Shown here: positions 56,569 to 64,000 of the stretch, in pieces
Layout of the letters: each line of letters starts with the position of its first letter
Numbering within the stretch: the first letter of the stretch is position 1
Assembly: GCA_023435225.1 (NCBI GenBank)
Contig: JAEYRX010000022.1
Span: 62,001-126,000 of the forward strand
Length of the DNA: 64,000 nucleotides
From: Bacillota bacterium
GTDB taxonomy: Bacteria > Bacillota > UBA4882 > UBA8346
Reading direction: 5' to 3'
The notes under the pieces: model-generated
What the model was told of the DNA's origin: nothing
What the model saw: only the letters and a program-made list of their open reading frames with translations
Database searches by the model: none
Made by a program: the position numbers and the translations under genes

Positions 56569-57043
56569 TTATCTAGCATTATTCGAATGAAATTTTACTT
56601 TTAAAAGTTCTCTTTGAAATTGATAAGGGCTTAAAATTTTTATATTATGATCATATTCTTTTTTTATTATAGGTTCTAAGCTTTCATTTAAATGTTGGCC
56701 GTTTTCACTTATAATAAATTGAGCTTTCCCGTCTATAGCACAACCAATAAATTTATTATCGCTGGAATCATCTTGGCATAAGGAACAAAGCGTTTTTCGT
56801 TCTATATTAACACTTCTTATTATAATTTCTCAAAAGACGATTAAGGATTTTATATTTTTCCCCTTTATTAGCTTTTTTTGATTCTAGAATCTCAGTAACA
56901 ACCACAAATAATTCAGTCGCTGTAGAATCATTGAATAAAAAATGAAAAGTGCCTCTAGATTCTTCCGCTAAAATCTTGAGGCACCATTGATCTTGTTTAA
57001 ATAATGCGTTTATAAAAACATTTGTATCAACAACCACATGCAT
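56569..57043 (-). pseudogene. PIN-domain toxin gene with a frameshift
   Basis: The intact start (MHVVVDTNVFINALFK, with the first catalytic Asp) runs 78 residues to a stop at 56807. In the next frame the rest of the domain follows directly: CQDDSSDNKFIGCAIDGKAQ (third and fourth acidic residues), then ISENGQHL, ending at 56569. The 475-nt span is one base off a multiple of three, so a single indel near 56807 explains it. The family is COG1569-type PIN RNase toxins. Only the antitoxin gene upstream remains intact. Confidence 0.75.
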
Positions 57044-57269
57044 TAAGTCGTTTCCTCACATCGGTGACTATTTTATCTACTTCGTTGGATGTTAAATTGG
57101 TTCTTTTTGCAAATGCATTACATTCTTCTGCTAATTCTTCCCAATCTGTTTTTTGATTTTTAATAGCTGAATTTCTCGCTGAATTGGTGGTAATAATGCC
57201 CTTGGAAATGGCGGCTTCCATTACTCCAGCGCCCCCTTTAATTAATATATGTTTATTATGACTATACAT
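57027..57269 (-). CDS. antitoxin-like protein partnered with the PIN toxin
   Basis: An 80-residue protein whose C-terminal half (TDWEELAEECNAFAKRTNLT..., then EVDKIVTDVRKRL) is a helical pattern I associate with antitoxins paired to COG1569 PIN toxins. It overlaps the toxin start by 17 bp, as in type II modules. The N-terminus has no clear DNA-binding motif. An alternative start at the M of GVMEAAISKG is possible. Confidence 0.6.
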   Translation of the reverse strand: MYSHNKHILIKGGAGVMEAAISKGIITTNSARNSAIKNQKTDWEELAEECNAFAKRTNLTSNEVDKIVTDVRKRLNACGC

Positions 57270-57490
57270 ATAGTAACACCTCTAATCAAATGCCACAAAT
57301 TTCATTTCATGATTTTTCATTGGTTAACTTAACCAATACTTCTATTCACTCCTGTTTTCTTGTTTATTCCTAATAATTACTATTAATTCTAAATTAATTA
57401 AACTAAATCTAGCCTATTCTATTTATTTTAAATTTGACAATACTTTCTACTTATAGTATCGGTTAAAAATTCTATATTATGAGCCCGATA

Positions 57491-57796
57491 TTAATAATTA
57501 TTATCTTTAGATTCTGCTATCCCAAGATATTCTTTCAATTTTTCCTGCAAAAGGTAGGAATAATTCACTCCTTCTTCATCCCCCAAGGCTTTTAGCCACT
57601 TAGGAATAGTAGTAGTGATTTTTTCAGCCTTATTCTTCATTTTATCCCGAAATGGGACCATATTTACTTGAATCATAGCCACAAATTGGCCTTCATCTAA
57701 TTTTAATTCTTTAATTTTTGAAGGTTCGGGAATATGATCGCCATCTTCCTCCATACCATACTTTACAAATTCCAATTCTCTAATATTGACTACCAT
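57491..57796 (-). pseudogene. hicB: 5'-truncated HicB-family antitoxin
   Basis: The readable product (from ATG 57796) has DGDHIPEPSKIKEL and the C-terminal domain KAEKITTTIPKWLKALGDEE and SYLLQEKLKEYLGI, typical of HicB. The first 45 or so residues of the HicB fold (the normal FPDLPGC-type part) are absent. No hicA is found nearby. A GC-rich palindromic element lies 70 bp upstream. Confidence 0.6.
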
Positions 57797-57867
57797 TAAA
57801 TAATTAAACATAAAAAATCTAAAACAACTAACAAGTAAGGGAACCAACTTTAGCCTAAATCATATGC

Positions 57868-58077
57868 ACTCCGACGCTTTCACAGCGGTGCGTCGGGTGA
57901 AACCTTGCCGGATTGGATGAGCTTCCTCGAATACCATTCGCGTCGTCAAAAGTGGTGAGATGCGAGATACGACCGAGCGAGGACCGCAGATAATACTGGT
58001 GTATATCGAGGACCGGAGCGACCGAGTAGCGAAGCAGATCGCCGCTTTTCACGGCGCATCATCCAATCCGGCAAAGC
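57868..58077 (-). other. GC-rich palindromic element, candidate structured RNA or IS200/605-type relic
   Basis: In a very AT-rich island this 210-bp block is GC-rich. A 16-bp perfect inverted repeat (TTGCCGGATTGGATGA at 57905-57920, inverted at 58059-58074) encloses a core with direct GAGGACCG and CGACCGAG repeats; outside it is a hairpin CCGACGC/GCGTCGG (57873-57898). The only ORF across it (65 aa) looks spurious. The shape could fit a HEARO/omega-RNA-like non-coding element; not established. Confidence 0.4.
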
Positions 58078-58142
58078 TTTTTTATTCACTCAAGATACAT
58101 TATTTTATTTTCTCTAACATAAACCACCTTCAATATAAAAAA

Positions 58143-58170
58143 ATCTCTCTTCCTTACGAGAGAGATTTTT
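58143..58170 (-). terminator. stem-loop terminator
   Basis: ATCTCTCT / AGAGAGAT with an 8-base loop; A-rich left flank reads as a U-tract on the minus strand, T-rich right flank on the plus. It lies just past a tiny minus-strand ORF. Confidence 0.7.
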
Positions 58171-58195
58171 ATTTTAGTTTTGATTAATTAAGTTT

Positions 58196-58276
58196 TTATT
58201 CTTCCACTGGAACCAGGTCAAGCAAAGCTGCAAAGCAACCTTCTTGACCACTTAAAACCAGTTTCAGCTGCATCAT
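58196..58276 (-). CDS. possible 26-residue small protein
   Basis: ATG ATG CAG starts a 26-residue frame (MQLKLVLSGQEGCFAALLDL, then VPVEE) that stops 26 bp before a terminator. No strong ribosome site is visible, so it may be a remnant of a longer gene. Confidence 0.3.
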   Translation of the reverse strand: MMQLKLVLSGQEGCFAALLDLVPVEE

Positions 58277-58362
58277 CAGCGAGTATATTGCCCTCGCTTA
58301 CTCGGCTTTATAGTGAGTTACACAGCAGAACCTCACTTATATTAAATAAAAAGGGAGGAGTA

Positions 58363-58461
58363 ATGATTAATATTATAATACCAGAATACTATTATCATTT
58401 TATTTACGCTTTGTTAGAAAATTGTAAAAAAAGGGAATTGCTTAATAACTTATTCAACTAA
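58363..58461 (+). CDS. possible 32-residue small protein with a strong ribosome site
   Basis: GGGAGGAG lies 2-9 bases upstream of an ATG that opens a 32-residue frame (MINIIIPEYYYHFIYALLEN, then CKKRELLNNLFN). It is aromatic and basic at the end, without a clear membrane helix. Function unknown. Confidence 0.4.
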   Translation: MINIIIPEYYYHFIYALLENCKKRELLNNLFN

Positions 58462-58622
58462 GCATTACTAGATAAAACTCATCAAATGAATCCCAGCTAT
58501 TTATTTATTTTTCCAAATTTCACTAAAGTAATTTTAACCAACTATCGAATACTATAGTAACGAATCAGTTAACACCAACTTATAATAAAGATAATCAACT
58601 CAATTTAGGAAGTGATGCGTTT

Positions 58623-58793
58623 ATGCCGGAGATTAAAGGTTTGGTTTGTCCCTTAATGAGTACTAAATCTGAAATCAAATATTGCCGCACCGACTGTGTA
58701 TTGTATCCTGGGAACGGTAAAAAATGCGTTTCCGGAACCTCATTATCTCCGGTTAAAAGTTCAAAACCAGACTCAACCAAGCGTTTTGTTTAG
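58623..58793 (+). CDS. small cysteine-rich protein (56 aa)
   Basis: A 56-residue ORF with TTAGGAAGTG upstream. Cysteines in GLVCPLMS, KYCRTDC and KKCV give a four-Cys set typical of small Zn/Fe-S-binding proteins of clostridia. It has codon use like its neighbours. No partner can be named. Confidence 0.6.
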   Translation: MPEIKGLVCPLMSTKSEIKYCRTDCVLYPGNGKKCVSGTSLSPVKSSKPDSTKRFV

Positions 58794-58823
58794 GAGACAA
58801 AAATCGGTCCCAAAAACTATTTC

Positions 58824-59738
58824 TTAAAAAAAGCGTCTTACTATAAAAGTTATCACCGAAGAATTCCAAACAACTTCATTTAAACGGGTATACCCTATCA
58901 ATCCATCCGCTGAAAATACTTGGTCCAATCCATTACCGGCAGCCCAGTTGGCTTGTTTATAGCTTAAATCAACCGACCATTCATCCGGAATGGAATATTC
59001 GACTCCAATTATGGTTACTACTCCTCCACCATCAGCTTGATGAATAAAACTGACCGGATGAAGCAGATCATCCCGGAGGTTCCAGTTGCCTTCCCCATAA
59101 TAATCAGCCCAATGGTACTCAACATTCCCAAACAAATGCCAATTTGGCCGGAACTGGTTTGCAGCATAAACTCCGACCAAAGGCCCATTCCAGCTTGATT
59201 TATAAGTGCTGTTCAAGCCTGTAAAAGCTCCTGTATCAGGAATAGTCTGGTATCCGTCGGTCATCCGTAAATTTTGTCGATTCCAGGAATATCCGGCCGA
59301 TAATATTAAGTCCCACTTCGGATTGTTTATCATTCGATACCCAATAGATATTGAACCATCCCAAACATTATCCCCGTTACTTTGATTATTCGATCGTGAA
59401 AATTCCATAGTACGATCATTACCATAATAATCCGAATCCTGTGAGTATCCCCTGCCAATCAAACCATATCCCAACGAACTCTGAAAAGTAAGTTTTTGGT
59501 TAAGGTCCAGTTTAATTTCGGCCACTAATTGACATATCTGCAATTCTTTCCAGGTAAGCTCCGATAAAATATTCGGGTCTTCCCCATCAAGATTACCCGC
59601 AATATTCCAGCTAAGCCCATCGGTCCGATAATCGGTCTTGATATTAAAATAAGCCTCCCCGGCGGCAGAGACTCCATCAACGCTGAATATGAATATTAAA
59701 GAAAAAACTATGGAAATCCAAAAAAATCGTTTAACCAT
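58824..59738 (-). CDS. outer-membrane beta-barrel protein (omptin/Pom-like)
   Basis: A 304-residue protein with a signal peptide (FFWISIVFSLIFIFSVDGVSA) and alternating amphipathic beta strands rich in Tyr, Trp and Gly. It ends ...FIVRRFF, the terminal aromatic signal for outer-membrane insertion. The segment ILSELTWKELQICQLVAEI is like omptin-fold barrels. Active protease residues cannot be confirmed. It is strong evidence that the host has an outer membrane. Confidence 0.75.
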   Translation of the reverse strand: MVKRFFWISIVFSLIFIFSVDGVSAAGEAYFNIKTDYRTDGLSWNIAGNLDGEDPNILSELTWKELQICQLVAEIKLDLNQKLTFQSSLGYGLIGRGYSQDSDYYGNDRTMEFSRSNNQSNGDNVWDGSISIGYRMINNPKWDLILSAGYSWNRQNLRMTDGYQTIPDTGAFTGLNSTYKSSWNGPLVGVYAANQFRPNWHLFGNVEYHWADYYGEGNWNLRDDLLHPVSFIHQADGGGVVTIIGVEYSIPDEWSVDLSYKQANWAAGNGLDQVFSADGLIGYTRLNEVVWNSSVITFIVRRFF

Positions 59739-59825
59739 TTATACCCTCAAAGAATTTTAATTACATTGAGGGATTCAAGTATAACTAACCATAACCCTTT
59801 GATAAATTTCTTCCATATATTTATC

Positions 59826-61043
59826 TTAAACTTTTCTTCGCAGAATAGCTCCAACCGGAACTTCTCCGGTTATGGGGAATTTCACTTGATAACCATTATG
59901 GGCCTTTGTAATCGGGATGTCGTTAATATCGGTCATTTCAGTCATATTAAGGGGAATTGTATTATCCGGTAATAGTAATTCAACCGAGTCATCACGGGTT
60001 AACCGGTTGCGAACTCCCACTAATATTGTTTGGGTTTTAGGCTCGTAATCCAAAACCGAACCAATCATATCATAAGTTTGATAGTATTTAACCTCCGGCT
60101 CAACCTCGGTAATTTTTTCGCCCGATTCCGTAAAATAAAATCCGGTTGTATAACCACGATTCGAAATTTTGGCTAATTCATCCAACCATTCGGGACGGCA
60201 ATGATACCCTCTGGGATTCCTCACCATCTCCTCAATAGCCCAGCGGTAAGTCCGGGTGACAACCGCCACATAATAGGCAGACTTCATCCGTCCTTCGACT
60301 TTCAAACTACTTATTCCGGCGGCGGAAATCTCCGGTAAATATTCGATCATGCAAAGATCCTTCGAACTAAATAAATAACTATAGCGCTGCTCTTCTTCGA
60401 GTACTAAAGGCTGGTTTGGTCTGGTTGACTCTACCAAAAGATATTCCCAACGGCAAGGATGAGTGCATTCACCATGATTGGAACTACGACCGGTACGCAT
60501 AGCCGATAAAAAACACCGTCCCGAGTAAGCCATACACATTGCCCCATGAATGAATAATTCCAATTCCATCTCCGGAATCTCACCAGCAATTTCTGAAATC
60601 TCTTTTAAACTTAATTCCCGGGCCAATACAATCCGGCCAACCCCTTGCTCTTTCCAAAAACGGACGGCGGCGGAATTGGTGGTATTTGCTTGGGTACTAA
60701 GATGGATTGGCAGATTCGGATTTATTTGGCGGATAAGCTGTAAAACTCCCGGATCGCTTACAATTACTCCATCAATTCCAATTTCACTTAAAAAAACGGC
60801 TGTTTTTCTAACCTCGGCTAAATCTTTATTTCTGGCGAAAATATTCACCGCCGCATATACCTTGACTCCTTTATGGTGAGCCTCTTTAACTCCCGTCTCC
60901 AACTCTTCCGGCGCAAACTCGGCTTGTTTAGCTCGGAGACTTAATCCAGCTGCTCCAACATAAACAGCATCAGCCCCATAAAGAACCGCCGTTCGTAATT
61001 TCTCTAAGTTACCAGCAGGAATAAGCAGTTCGGGACGTTTCAA
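59826..61043 (-). CDS. U32-family peptidase / collagenase-like
   Basis: A protein of about 405 residues with the U32 pattern: PELLIPAGNLEKLRTAVLYGADAVY (start), then the signature EFIHG-like ELFIHGAMCMAYSGRCFLS with cysteines, and CTHPCRWEY. Members include collagenases and the tRNA/ubiquinone hydroxylation proteins; in this clade it may act in tRNA modification. TTG 61043 is chosen because GGAGG is eight bases upstream and inside the ATG 61058 alternative. Confidence 0.88.
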   Translation of the reverse strand: MKRPELLIPAGNLEKLRTAVLYGADAVYVGAAGLSLRAKQAEFAPEELETGVKEAHHKGVKVYAAVNIFARNKDLAEVRKTAVFLSEIGIDGVIVSDPGVLQLIRQINPNLPIHLSTQANTTNSAAVRFWKEQGVGRIVLARELSLKEISEIAGEIPEMELELFIHGAMCMAYSGRCFLSAMRTGRSSNHGECTHPCRWEYLLVESTRPNQPLVLEEEQRYSYLFSSKDLCMIEYLPEISAAGISSLKVEGRMKSAYYVAVVTRTYRWAIEEMVRNPRGYHCRPEWLDELAKISNRGYTTGFYFTESGEKITEVEPEVKYYQTYDMIGSVLDYEPKTQTILVGVRNRLTRDDSVELLLPDNTIPLNMTEMTDINDIPITKAHNGYQVKFPITGEVPVGAILRRKV

Positions 61044-61233
61044 GATTAAATCCTCCATTTAATGGTTTACTTGATCTATTGTATCAAAAAATATAGATTT
61101 AAACACGGGTCAATAAAAAGCCAATAAAAAACAATTTCTCACGAAAGTCAAGAAACACACAAAAAAGTTCAGAAGAGATTTCGTGTTTTTCGTGGTTCAT
61201 ATAATGGTTTTGATATTTTATAAAGATTTCTAA

Positions 61234-61331
61234 GGAAGCGCTGATTAATCCGATTTTGTGCGAGCAAATATGCTGTATTAGGCATTTTACGAAGCACAAA
61301 ATCGTCACTTATTCAATTAATCAGCGCTTCC
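61234..61331. mobile_element. MITE copy 4 (98 bp, CTAA target duplication)
   Basis: Same orientation as copy 1; ends GGAAGCGCTGATTAAT and its inverted match. CTAA is repeated at 61230-61233 and 61332-61335. It sits between the U32 peptidase and phosphofructokinase genes. Confidence 0.92.
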
Positions 61332-61346
61332 CTAAGATTAAAAATC

Positions 61347-61374
61347 AAAGGGAAGGACTTTCGTCCTCCCCTTT
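61347..61374 (-). terminator. terminator downstream of the phosphofructokinase gene
   Basis: AAAGGG-AAGGAC / GTCCT-CCCCTTT stem with a 4-base loop and a T-rich run on the minus strand. Confidence 0.75.
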
Positions 61375-61381
61375 CTCTTTA

Positions 61382-62602
61382 TCAGTCTTTCTTTAAAATT
61401 TTCGGAGCTTTAGGAGCTCTGAGTCTTTCAGCCGAATGCAATCCTGAACCTAACAACGGACGAACATAGAATTTAAAGGCATCGGTAACGTTATTACCTT
61501 CTTTATTGATAAATTCATCCGGCATATGTCTGGTTTTGGCGGCGATCTCCGATAATGGAGTCAACCGGTAATCAACCGAATAATAACCAGTCCGGTGAAT
61601 GGTAATGGATCCGTCCATATTATGCCAGATGGCAAATTGGGCAGCTTTTTCACCGACTTCACGGGCTTCATGCTGATCGACATCGGAGACACAGCCGAAG
61701 AAAGATCTTTGGAGGTAACCGAAGGTATCGGATCTAACCCGTTTAATGTTCAATTTTTCTTTAATGTAATCAGCCAACAAATCACCTAAAGCGCCGGTGC
61801 CGGAGAGCTGGACATTACCATGAGCATCCTTCTCCACATTCTTCATTAATTGGGTAATAATCGGATTGCCTTTTTCATCGGAAATCCCCTCAGAGACCAC
61901 AATCAAGCAACGGCCTAATCTATCATAGACGTTTTTCACATCTTTAATGAATTTATCCATTACAAAAGGCCGTTCCGGAAGATAAATCAAATGTGGACCA
62001 TCATCCTCATATTTCTGAGCGATTGAGGAAGCAGCAGTTAAGAATCCGGCATGTCTTCCCATAACTACGGCAATATATACGCCTGGTAAAGCACGATTAT
62101 CAAGGTTGGCGCCTATTGTTGCCTGAGCCACAAATCTGGCTGCCGATCCGTAACCGGGGGTATGGTCATTAATAACTAAGTCGTTATCAATGGTCTTCGG
62201 GATATGAATCGCCCGGAACTCATAATCCGATAATTCCGCTTGTTGGTTAACGATCCGGACCGTATCGGAAGAGTCGTTTCCCCCGATGTAGAAGAAATAG
62301 CGGACATCATGAGCTTTAAAAACATCAAAAATTTCCTTACAGTACTTTTCATCCGGCTTATCCCTGGTGGAGAGCAATGCCGATGACGGAGTAATAGCCA
62401 CTTGCTCCAAGTTATGAGTGGTTTCCTGGGTTAAATCCAGAAAATCCTCGTTAACAATACCCTTCACTCCGTTAATTGCCCCATAAACCTTAGTAACCTG
62501 GGAAAACTTTCTTGACTCCAGAACAGCCCCTACTAAGGATTGGTTAATTACTGCAGTCGGACCACCGCCCTGCGCAACTACAACCTTACCTTCAAGTTTC
62601 AT
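61382..62602 (-). CDS. pfp: pyrophosphate-type 6-phosphofructokinase
   Basis: A 406-residue PFK with AQGGGPTAVINQSLVG, the GGNDSSDTVRIV segment (the non-ATP motif; ATP-PFKs have GGDGS), PKTIDNDL and VVMGRHAGFLTA. Using PPi in place of ATP suits energy-limited fermenters. AAAGGAGG precedes the ATG. It is followed downstream by its terminator and MITE copy 4. Confidence 0.9.
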   Translation of the reverse strand: MKLEGKVVVAQGGGPTAVINQSLVGAVLESRKFSQVTKVYGAINGVKGIVNEDFLDLTQETTHNLEQVAITPSSALLSTRDKPDEKYCKEIFDVFKAHDVRYFFYIGGNDSSDTVRIVNQQAELSDYEFRAIHIPKTIDNDLVINDHTPGYGSAARFVAQATIGANLDNRALPGVYIAVVMGRHAGFLTAASSIAQKYEDDGPHLIYLPERPFVMDKFIKDVKNVYDRLGRCLIVVSEGISDEKGNPIITQLMKNVEKDAHGNVQLSGTGALGDLLADYIKEKLNIKRVRSDTFGYLQRSFFGCVSDVDQHEAREVGEKAAQFAIWHNMDGSITIHRTGYYSVDYRLTPLSEIAAKTRHMPDEFINKEGNNVTDAFKFYVRPLLGSGLHSAERLRAPKAPKILKKD

Positions 62603-63005
62603 ATGTATCCTCCTTTAATCTATATATATAAAAATCGAAGTCAAAGGTCAAAAGTCGAAAGATAAATAACAAAAAAATATAGACACAATAACCTTTGGAC
62701 TTTAGACTCGTGACTTTATCGGATAGAAAGTTCGCTAGGTACATTTCGCTTTAAAAATCAAAAATCCTCCCCGGTTTTGGTTAAATCTATGTTTATAACA
62801 ACTATTTCTTTAATGAACTATGATATTATGCCATTACTCTTTTTAGAATAGGTTTATTTTCTCCCGTCAAAGACCGGCAATTCAAATATTTTGAAAAATG
62901 ATCCACATCTTTAAACCTATCTCACCCATAAACTTTCCTTTCAATATAAAAAGCCGGCAGTATTGAACCACCAGCTAAAAATTATATTGTAAGTCCCAAC
63001 TTTCT
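62603..63005. repeat. 403-bp gap with gtcaaaggtcaaaagtcgaaag-type words
   Basis: Near 62640 and 62700 are GTCAAAGGTCAAAAGTCGAA and the inverted CTTTGGACTTTAGACTCG, which can pair. The rest is AT-rich and I see no gene, riboswitch or leader. Confidence 0.5.
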
Positions 63006-64000
63006 TTATTCCTTTATCGGCCTCATCAATGGGAATAAAATAACATCTCTAATTGACGGCGAATCCGTCAACAACATCACCAAGCGGTCAATTCCCATTC
63101 CCATTCCACCAGTTGGCGGCATACCATGTTCCAATGCGTTTAAGAAATCTTCATCCCAGACCATGGCTTCATCATTACCTTTAGCCTTCTCTTTGGCTTG
63201 TTCCATAAAACGTTCCCTTTGGTCAATCGGGTCGTTTAACTCCGAGAAAGCATTAGCCATCTCCCGGCCGTAAATGAACAACTCAAACCGGTAAGTCAAT
63301 TCCGGATTGTCGGCCATCTTTTTAGCCAACGGCGAAATCTCAATCGGGTAATCAACCAAAAATGTTGGCTGAATAAGTTTCGGTTCGACAAATTCGGAAC
63401 AAATCTCATCCAGAACCATACCCTTAGTGGACTTGGGATCAATCTTTAATCCCAGTTTTTGAGCTGCCGCTACCGCTTCCTGATCGCTTTGCAGTTTCAA
63501 CCAGTCAATACCGGTATATTTTTGAATTGCTTCAATAATCGAAATCCTGGGCCAAGGTGGAGTAAGGTCGATGGGGGTTCCCTGGTATTCAATTTTGGTA
63601 CTGCCATGAACAGCCATAACCGCCTCGACGATTAACTTTTCAGTAATCTCCATCATTACTTGATAATCAGCATATGATTGGTAAAGCTCCAACATGGTAA
63701 ATTCCGGGTTATGCTTGGTGGAAATACCCTCGTTCCGGAAACAGTGGCCAATTTCATAAACCCGGTCAAACCCGCCGACAATTAAGCGTTTATGGTATAA
63801 CTCCAACGCAATCCGTAGAGTTAAATCAAGATCCAAGGTATTGTGGTGGGTTTCAAAAGGCCGGGCATGTCCACCACCGGCGAGTACACTTAAAACCGGG
63901 GTTTCAACTTCGGTAAATCCTTCTCCGTCTAATATCCGGCGAATAGTGCTTATTATCTTGGAGCGTTTGATGAAAGTATCCATAACCTCCGGATTGGAGA
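63006..64000 (-). CDS. lysS: lysyl-tRNA synthetase, class II (partial, N-terminus outside window)
   Basis: The C-terminal 331 or more residues of LysS: class II motif 2 FRNEGISTKHNPEFTMLELY and motif 3 GMGIDRLVMLLTDS are intact, with YEIGHCFRNEG and FLVDYPIEISPLA. The frame is open through the right edge (upstream codons read SNPEV before MDTFIKRS), so the internal ATG at 63983 is not the start. It charges tRNA-Lys. Confidence 0.97.
   Translation of the reverse strand, partial: SNPEVMDTFIKRSKIISTIRRILDGEGFTEVETPVLSVLAGGGHARPFETHHNTLDLDLTLRIALELYHKRLIVGGFDRVYEIGHCFRNEGISTKHNPEFTMLELYQSYADYQVMMEITEKLIVEAVMAVHGSTKIEYQGTPIDLTPPWPRISIIEAIQKYTGIDWLKLQSDQEAVAAAQKLGLKIDPKSTKGMVLDEICSEFVEPKLIQPTFLVDYPIEISPLAKKMADNPELTYRFELFIYGREMANAFSELNDPIDQRERFMEQAKEKAKGNDEAMVWDEDFLNALEHGMPPTGGMGMGIDRLVMLLTDSPSIRDVILFPLMRPIKE

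Noticed and set aside
57855..58052. 65-aa ORF across the GC-rich palindrome on the minus strand
   Set aside because: It coincides with the inverted repeat and hairpins; composition looks like translated structured RNA, and there is no ribosome site.
61099..61308. 69-aa ORF upstream of the phosphofructokinase terminator
   Set aside because: It is largely composed of repeat words and part of MITE copy 4; no ribosome site.
62603..63005. Possible T-box or leader upstream of the phosphofructokinase gene
   Set aside because: There is no T-box core sequence (TGGNACC-type bulge) and no specifier stem; the only structure is the repeat pair.

Overview
The window looks like a chromosomal segment of an anaerobic, hydrogen-metabolising, diderm and probably spore-forming member of the Bacillota. 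The sequence evidence is an NADH-linked [FeFe] hydrogenase operon, a YlbJ-type sporulation membrane protein, a CgeB-like protein, clostridial-style Shine-Dalgarno sites with frequent TTG/GTG starts, and a signal-peptide beta-barrel protein ending in ...RRFF, which implies an outer membrane. A Limnochordia/Hydrogenispora-like or Halanaerobium-like lineage is plausible, but the lineage is inference. Most genes are on the minus strand.

Layout. 1-7216 (minus): a redox operon with a small [2Fe-2S] protein, a sensory group C-type [FeFe] hydrogenase with a PAS domain, a SpoIIE/PP2C phosphatase, then the HydC, HydB and HydA subunits (HydA runs off the left edge). A 336-bp divergent region full of palindromes, including an 18-bp Rex/CRP-like operator, separates it from the NAD salvage pair pncA-pncB (7553-9609). 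9667-19090: housekeeping and metabolic genes (GH15 hydrolase, HAD phosphatase, L,D-transpeptidase, adenine deaminase, CPBP protease, DinB, ProA, HD-domain protein). 19356-27694 (plus): a MoxR/Bat-type operon (MoxR ATPase, DUF58, a DUF4381-like protein, two VWA membrane proteins, TPR, BatD-like, TPR-SH3). 28041-36185: an unknown membrane coiled-coil protein, gene relics, and a polysaccharide cluster (nucleotide-sugar dehydrogenase, asparagine-synthase-like enzyme, two glycosyltransferases). 36623-40679: YlbJ, a thioredoxin-reductase-like protein, glutaredoxin-like protein and a PD40 protein. 40752-46515: hypA, B, F, C, D, E for [NiFe]-hydrogenase maturation, followed by the translation block prmC, prfA, yqhQ, rpmE. 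50247-55456: radical SAM protein, RlmI-like methyltransferase, FAD oxidoreductase, YigZ and tRNA-Leu(CAA). 55551-58800: an AT-rich decayed accessory island (Mrr-like relic, frameshifted PIN toxin with antitoxin, truncated hicB, a GC-rich palindromic element, several tiny ORFs). 58824-64000: outer-membrane barrel, U32 peptidase, PPi-type phosphofructokinase and lysS (cut by the right edge).

The strongest unexpected structure is a family of four 98-99 bp near-palindromic elements (3763, 24578, 51512, 61234) with 16-bp terminal inverted repeats and exact 4-bp YTAR target duplications. These are miniature transposable elements that fit an IS5-group transposase. Two of them sit exactly at gene ends in operons. 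Many other intergenic gaps carry word-like degenerate repeats in inverted pairs.
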